Origin: Mycobacterium dioxanotrophicus
Lineage (GTDB): Bacteria; Actinomycetota; Actinomycetes; Mycobacteriales; Mycobacteriaceae
Assembly: GCF_002157835.1 (NCBI RefSeq)
Contig: NZ_CP020809.1
Span: forward strand, 2,666,001-2,730,000
DNA length: 64,000 nucleotides
Direction: 5' to 3'
Position 1 is the stretch's first letter. Each line of letters starts with the position of its first letter. The position numbers were made by a program, and so were the translations under genes. Positions 60,317-64,000 of the stretch are shown in pieces. Below the pieces are notes generated by a model. The model was not told the origin of the DNA and did no database searches. It saw nothing but the letters and a program-made list of their open reading frames with translations.

Positions 60317-61570
60317 TCAGTACTTCCCGAAGGTGAGCGCGACGTTGTGCCCACCGAATCCGAACGAGTTGTTGATTGCGTACTTGTAGTTGCCCTGCCT
60401 CGGTTCGCCGGCGACGACATCGAGGTCGATCTCCGGATCGAGGTTACGCAGGTTAAGTGTCGGTGGGATGACGCCGTCGCGCAGCGCCAGGACGGTGAGA
60501 ATGGACTCCACGGCCCCGACCGCGCCGACCGAGTGGCCGAGCGCGGACTTCGGTGCGTAGACCGCGGGACGGTGACCCCGCATCGCGTTGTTGATGGCCA
60601 CGCCCTCGGCCACGTCGCCGACGCTGGTGCCGGTGGCGTGCGCGTTGACGTGGTCGATGTCCGAGGGCTGCAGACCGGCCAACTGGATCGCGCGGGTCAT
60701 GGCGTAACCCGCCTGCTCGCCGTTGGGATCGGGCGCCACGATGTGGTAGCCGTCGGAGGTGACACTGGCGCCCATGATGCGGGCCAGGATGTTGGCGCCG
60801 CGGGCCTTGGCGTGCTCCTCGGTTTCGATGACCAGCATGGCGCCGGCCTCACCGAAGACGAACCCGTTGCGGTCTTTGTCGAACGGGCGACAGGCGCCCT
60901 GCGGATCGTCGTTGCTGTTGGACAGCACGATGCGCATCTGGGCGAAGCCGGCGATCGGCACCGCCTCGATCTTGGTTTCCACGCCACCGCAGATGGCCAT
61001 ATCGGCTTCACCGAGCACGATATTGCGCCACGCATTCGCGATGGCTTCGGAACCCGAGGCGCAGGCCGAGATCAGGGTGCTCACCCCGGCCTTGGCCTTG
61101 CGCTCGAGTCCGACAGCGGCGGCAGCGCCATTGGGCATGTACATCTGCACAACGAGTGGTGACACGGCACGAAGGCCTCTGGACCGCATGCCGTCGTAGG
61201 CGAACACCAACTCCTCGGCAGATCCCAGGCCGGTGCCGACCGACACCATCAGGCGCTTGGGATCGACCTCGGGAGTGCCTGCGTTCTCCCAGACGCGCCG
61301 GCCGATCACGGTCGACATCTTCTGGAGGTACGACAGGCGCCGGAGTTCGACGCGCGTCAGCTCATGATCGAAGTCTTCGAGGAGGTGACCGCCGATGCGA
61401 ACCGGCAGGTCGTACTCTTCGACGAACGGGTCGGTGAGCGTGCGAATGCCGCTCTGCCCGTCCAGCAACTTCTTCCAGGTACTTTCGGCATCGGTTGCCA
61501 GCGCCGTCGACATGGCGACGCCGGTCACAACCACGTTGGGCAGACCGTTACCCGTGGACAATCCCGCCAT
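60317..61570 (-). CDS. kasB: Beta-ketoacyl-ACP synthase KasB
   Basis: A 417-residue condensing enzyme that takes meromycolate chains to full length in FAS-II, working on AcpM-linked acyl chains. The catalytic Cys is in [10 protein letters not shown], and the two His and Lys in [11 protein letters not shown] and [14 protein letters not shown]. The substrate pocket and dimer regions follow KasA closely. It starts 27 bases after kasA, on the same operon. It is not essential in M. tuberculosis but needed for acid-fastness (recalled). Confidence 0.95.
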   Translation of the reverse strand: MAGLSTGNGLPNVVVTGVAMSTALATDAESTWKKLLDGQSGIRTLTDPFVEEYDLPVRIGGHLLEDFDHELTRVELRRLSYLQKMSTVIGRRVWENAGTPEVDPKRLMVSVGTGLGSAEELVFAYDGMRSRGLRAVSPLVVQMYMPNGAAAAVGLERKAKAGVSTLISACASGSEAIANAWRNIVLGEADMAICGGVETKIEAVPIAGFAQMRIVLSNSNDDPQGACRPFDKDRNGFVFGEAGAMLVIETEEHAKARGANILARIMGASVTSDGYHIVAPDPNGEQAGYAMTRAIQLAGLQPSDIDHVNAHATGTSVGDVAEGVAINNAMRGHRPAVYAPKSALGHSVGAVGAVESILTVLALRDGVIPPTLNLRNLDPEIDLDVVAGEPRQGNYKYAINNSFGFGGHNVALTFGKY

Positions 61571-61597
61571 TTCTACTGCGTTCTTTCCTCTCGTGCC

Positions 61598-62848
61598 TCA
61601 GTACCGCCCGAAGGTCAGGGCCACATTGTGGCCACCGAACCCGAACGAGTTGTTGATGGCGTACTGGTAGTCGCCATACCGAGGCTCACCTGCAACGATA
61701 TCGAGATCGATCTCAGGATCCGGTGTTTCGTAGTTCAACGTCGGCGGGATGACGCCGTCGCGAAGAGCCAGCACTGTCAGCACGGATTCGAGTGCACCGA
61801 CAGCACCGATGGAGTGGCCCAGGGCCGACTTCGGTGCGTACACCGCGGCGTTCTGCACACCGGCGACACGGATGGCGTTGGCCTCCGCGGTGTCACCGAT
61901 CGGCGTGGCCGTGGCGTGAGCGTTGACGTGGTCGATGTCCTTGGCGTCCAGACCGGCGGTCTCCAGCGCACGCTTCATTGCGGCACCGGCCCGCAGGCCG
62001 TCGGCGGCCGGGGCCACCATGTGGAAGGCATCGGAGGTGATGCCGGCGCCCATCAGGCGGGCCAGCGGCTTGGCGCCACGGGCCAGGGCGTGCTCCTCGG
62101 TCTCGATGACCATGAGCGCACCGGCCTCGCCGAAGACGAACCCGTCACGGTCCTTGTCGAACGGACGCGACGCACCCTCGGGGTCTTCGTTCCGGGTCGA
62201 CATGGCACGCATCATCGAGAACGCCGCGATCGGCAGCGCTTCGATGGCACCCTCGACGCCGCCGCAGACGGCGATGTCGGCGTCGCCCATGACAATCTGC
62301 CGCCAGGCATGGGCGATGCCCTCCGAACCCGACGAACACGCCGACACCGGCGTGATCACGCCTGCGCGGGCCCCGAGTTCGAGGCCGACGACCGCAGCCG
62401 CACCGTTGGGCATGATCATCTGAACGGCGAGCGGGGACACCTTGCGGGGCCCACCCTCGTTCATCGCGTCGTAGGTCTCGACGATCTTCTCGCCACCGCC
62501 GAGCCCGGTGCCGATGACCACCGCGAACCGGTCCGGGTCGACCTCCGGCTTACCGGCGGACTCCCACAGCTGGTTCCCGAGGTACTTGGCCATGCGCTGC
62601 ACGTACGACATGCGGCGCATCTCCAGGCGGGTCATCAGTGGATCGAGCGGCTCCTTGAGGTGCCCACCGATCTTGGCCGGAAGATCCCACTTCGCGACGA
62701 AATCGTCTTCGAGGACGCGGATACCGCTCTCGCCTGCCAGCAGGCCCTTCCACGTGCTCTCGATGTCCGGCGCGATCGAGGTCGTCGCCGTAACGGCGGT
62801 TACCACAACGCTGGGGTAACCGCCATTAGCAGTGGAAGGCCTGGTCAC
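61598..62848 (-). CDS. kasA: Beta-ketoacyl-ACP synthase KasA
   Basis: A 416-residue condensing enzyme of FAS-II, same length as M. tuberculosis KasA. Catalytic Cys171 (SACSSGSEG), His311 (NAHATATP), Lys340 and His345 (APKSALGHS) fall at the exact known positions. It elongates AcpM-bound chains toward meromycolic acid and is the target of thiolactomycin-type inhibitors. The start ATG 62848 overlaps the acpM stop (ATGA), so it is coupled to its carrier protein. Confidence 0.96.
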   Translation of the reverse strand: MTRPSTANGGYPSVVVTAVTATTSIAPDIESTWKGLLAGESGIRVLEDDFVAKWDLPAKIGGHLKEPLDPLMTRLEMRRMSYVQRMAKYLGNQLWESAGKPEVDPDRFAVVIGTGLGGGEKIVETYDAMNEGGPRKVSPLAVQMIMPNGAAAVVGLELGARAGVITPVSACSSGSEGIAHAWRQIVMGDADIAVCGGVEGAIEALPIAAFSMMRAMSTRNEDPEGASRPFDKDRDGFVFGEAGALMVIETEEHALARGAKPLARLMGAGITSDAFHMVAPAADGLRAGAAMKRALETAGLDAKDIDHVNAHATATPIGDTAEANAIRVAGVQNAAVYAPKSALGHSIGAVGALESVLTVLALRDGVIPPTLNYETPDPEIDLDIVAGEPRYGDYQYAINNSFGFGGHNVALTFGRY

Positions 62849-63144
62849 TGGTCGGCCGAGAACTTCTCACGCAGGGCGGCGGCGGCCTCGGGGTTCTCTT
62901 CCTCGAGCTTCTGGATGTAGGCGACAACGTCACCGACGGTCCGCAGGCCGGCCAGATCCTCGTCGGGGATCTTCACGCCGTACTTGTCCTCGGTCTGCAC
63001 GGCGATCTCCACCATGGACAGCGAGTCGATGTCCAGGTCGTCGACGAACGACTTCTCCGGGGTCACCTCAGACGGCTCGATGCCGGTGACCTCTTCGATG
63101 ATCTCGGCGAGACCGGCGATGATTTCTTCCTGACTGGCGGCCAC
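62845..63144 (-). CDS. acpM: Meromycolate extension acyl carrier protein AcpM
   Basis: A 99-residue acyl carrier protein. The start is GTG 63144 with AGAAGGAGCC upstream. Ser41 in [10 protein letters not shown] carries the phosphopantetheine arm. A C-terminal extension of about 20 residues ([19 protein letters not shown]) is typical of mycobacterial AcpM and absent from E. coli ACP. It carries the growing meromycolate chain for KasA and KasB. Confidence 0.96.
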   Translation of the reverse strand: MAASQEEIIAGLAEIIEEVTGIEPSEVTPEKSFVDDLDIDSLSMVEIAVQTEDKYGVKIPDEDLAGLRTVGDVVAYIQKLEEENPEAAAALREKFSADQ

Positions 63145-63219
63145 AATGGCTCCTTCTATTGGTGTTTTGCGTCCCCCGGGTGCGGAGGACTCTTTGGAAC
63201 GTTCTGGGGTGGAGATGGT

Positions 63220-64000
63220 CTAGAGCTCGGTGAGGGTGTCGAGGTCCTCAGGGGACTTGATGGCGCGCGTCGGCGTGCCCTTGAGTTCCCGCTTCGCGAT
63301 GCCGGCCAACGTACCGGCCGGCGGGAATTCGACGATCCCGGTGACCTCGCGCTGACGCATGCTCGCGGTGCACAGGTCCCAGCGCACCGGCTTGGTCAGC
63401 TGAGCGACGAGCTTCTCCATCGCATCGGCGGCCGAGGTGACGGGCTGTCCGTCGGCGTTCGACAGCAGTGTCGCGGTGGGCTCGGTTGTCGTTACAGACG
63501 AGGCCGCGGCCGCGTAGCCGTCGAGCGCGGAAGCCATGTAGTGGGTGTGGAAGGCGCCTGCGGTGGCCAGCTGGCGCACGCGGGCCTTGGCCGGCGGATC
63601 CTCGGCCAGCTTTTCCAGCGCCGACACGGCGCCGGCGGCCACGATCTGACCTGCCGCGTTGCGGTTGGCCGGGATCAGGTCCAGCGACTCCAGGCGGGCC
63701 AGCACCTCTGCCTCGTCGCCGCCGAGCACCGCGGACATGCCGGTGGGCTCGACCGCGCAGGCCTTGGCCATCTCGGCACCGCGGGTGGCGGCGAGCTTGA
63801 CCGCGTCGTCGGCGGAGATCACCCCGGCGATCGCGTAGGCGGCGATCTCACCGACGGAATGCCCTGCCACGATGGTCTCGGCGGCAGCGACCTTGTCGAG
63901 CACGCCGCGCCGGACGAGTTCCTCATGGGCGAGCAGGGTGGCGGCCACCACCAGCGGCTGCGTCACCGCGGTGTCGGTGATCTCCTCGGCGGTTGCCGTG
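63220..64000 (-). CDS. fabD: Malonyl-CoA:ACP transacylase FabD, 5' end beyond window
   Basis: The C-terminal 260 residues of FabD. The frame stays open from the GTG at 63966 to the window end, coding ATAEEITDTAVTQP, so the start lies outside. The catalytic Ser is in VAGHSVGEIAA, and the late active-site His in GAFHTHYM is present. It loads malonate onto AcpM for FAS-II. It is the first gene of the operon seen here, and its stop is 75 bases from acpM. Confidence 0.93.
   Translation of the reverse strand, partial: TATAEEITDTAVTQPLVVAATLLAHEELVRRGVLDKVAAAETIVAGHSVGEIAAYAIAGVISADDAVKLAATRGAEMAKACAVEPTGMSAVLGGDEAEVLARLESLDLIPANRNAAGQIVAAGAVSALEKLAEDPPAKARVRQLATAGAFHTHYMASALDGYAAAASSVTTTEPTATLLSNADGQPVTSAADAMEKLVAQLTKPVRWDLCTASMRQREVTGIVEFPPAGTLAGIAKRELKGTPTRAIKSPEDLDTLTEL

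Noticed and set aside
61364..62920. A 518-codon plus-strand frame over the kasA/kasB junction
   Set aside because: It is the complement of two well-supported condensing enzymes and has no domain.

Overview
The window is high-GC actinobacterial DNA and almost certainly comes from a fast-growing mycobacterium of the Mycolicibacterium type, close to the M. smegmatis group. The right end carries the mycobacterial FAS-II cluster fabD-acpM-kasA-kasB-accD6 on the minus strand; KasA has its catalytic Cys171, His311, Lys340 and His345 at the numbers known from M. tuberculosis. Next to it, in an order recalled from the M. tuberculosis Rv2249c-Rv2260 region, lie glpD, a TetR regulator, a flavoprotein oxidase, a diacylglycerol kinase, a small secreted protein, a DUF3145 protein, a beta-lactamase-fold protein, mscR and its metallo-hydrolase partner. 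This shared order supports the gene calls at 41-55 kb. I saw no tRNA, rRNA, CRISPR array, insertion sequence or prophage.

Layout. 0-2.5 kb: a truncated acyltransferase, a methyltransferase and a secreted cutinase. 2.8-4.3, 21.1-22.4 and 29.2-30.3 kb: three paralogues with the DUF4185 fold, a family recently linked to endo-D-arabinofuranase activity (GH183). Two of them share an unusual upstream motif pair. 4.5-10 kb: a Ddn-like F420 protein, a flavin monooxygenase with a divergent TetR, and an MmpL transporter. 9.9-12.7 kb: an amidase, FmdB and formamidase locus. 12.9-20.9 kb: signalling and envelope genes, namely a PknF-like kinase, a HAMP/class III cyclase, a PE-PPE-domain protein, an orphan histidine kinase, CsbD, and a patatin/acyltransferase pair. 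22.8-28.5 kb: a tightly coupled peptide-type ABC transporter operon ending in a short-chain dehydrogenase (SDR).

30-41 kb is accessory metabolism: SDRs with TetR regulators, an ilvX-like ThDP enzyme, a SABATH methyltransferase, a StyA-like monooxygenase and an Hsp70-like membrane protein. 41-46 kb holds the mycothiol-dependent detoxification pair mscR/MBL and conserved mycobacterial genes. 46-50 kb is an SDR-patatin-Baeyer-Villiger monooxygenase operon with a divergent TetR, which reads like a ketone breakdown module. 50-54.7 kb is a glycerolipid block (diacylglycerol kinase, AGPS-like flavoenzyme, TetR, GlpD) run from a 17-bp bidirectional promoter. 54.7-58.7 kb has a TetR/monooxygenase unit and a LysR/SDR unit, each with clear palindromic sites. 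58.8-64 kb is the mycolate FAS-II operon.

Most operons overlap by ATGA or GTGA (translational coupling). Several divergent regulator genes have palindromes in their intergenic spacers, and several starts look leaderless. A hairpin repeat family with two diverged copies sits at two convergent gene ends.
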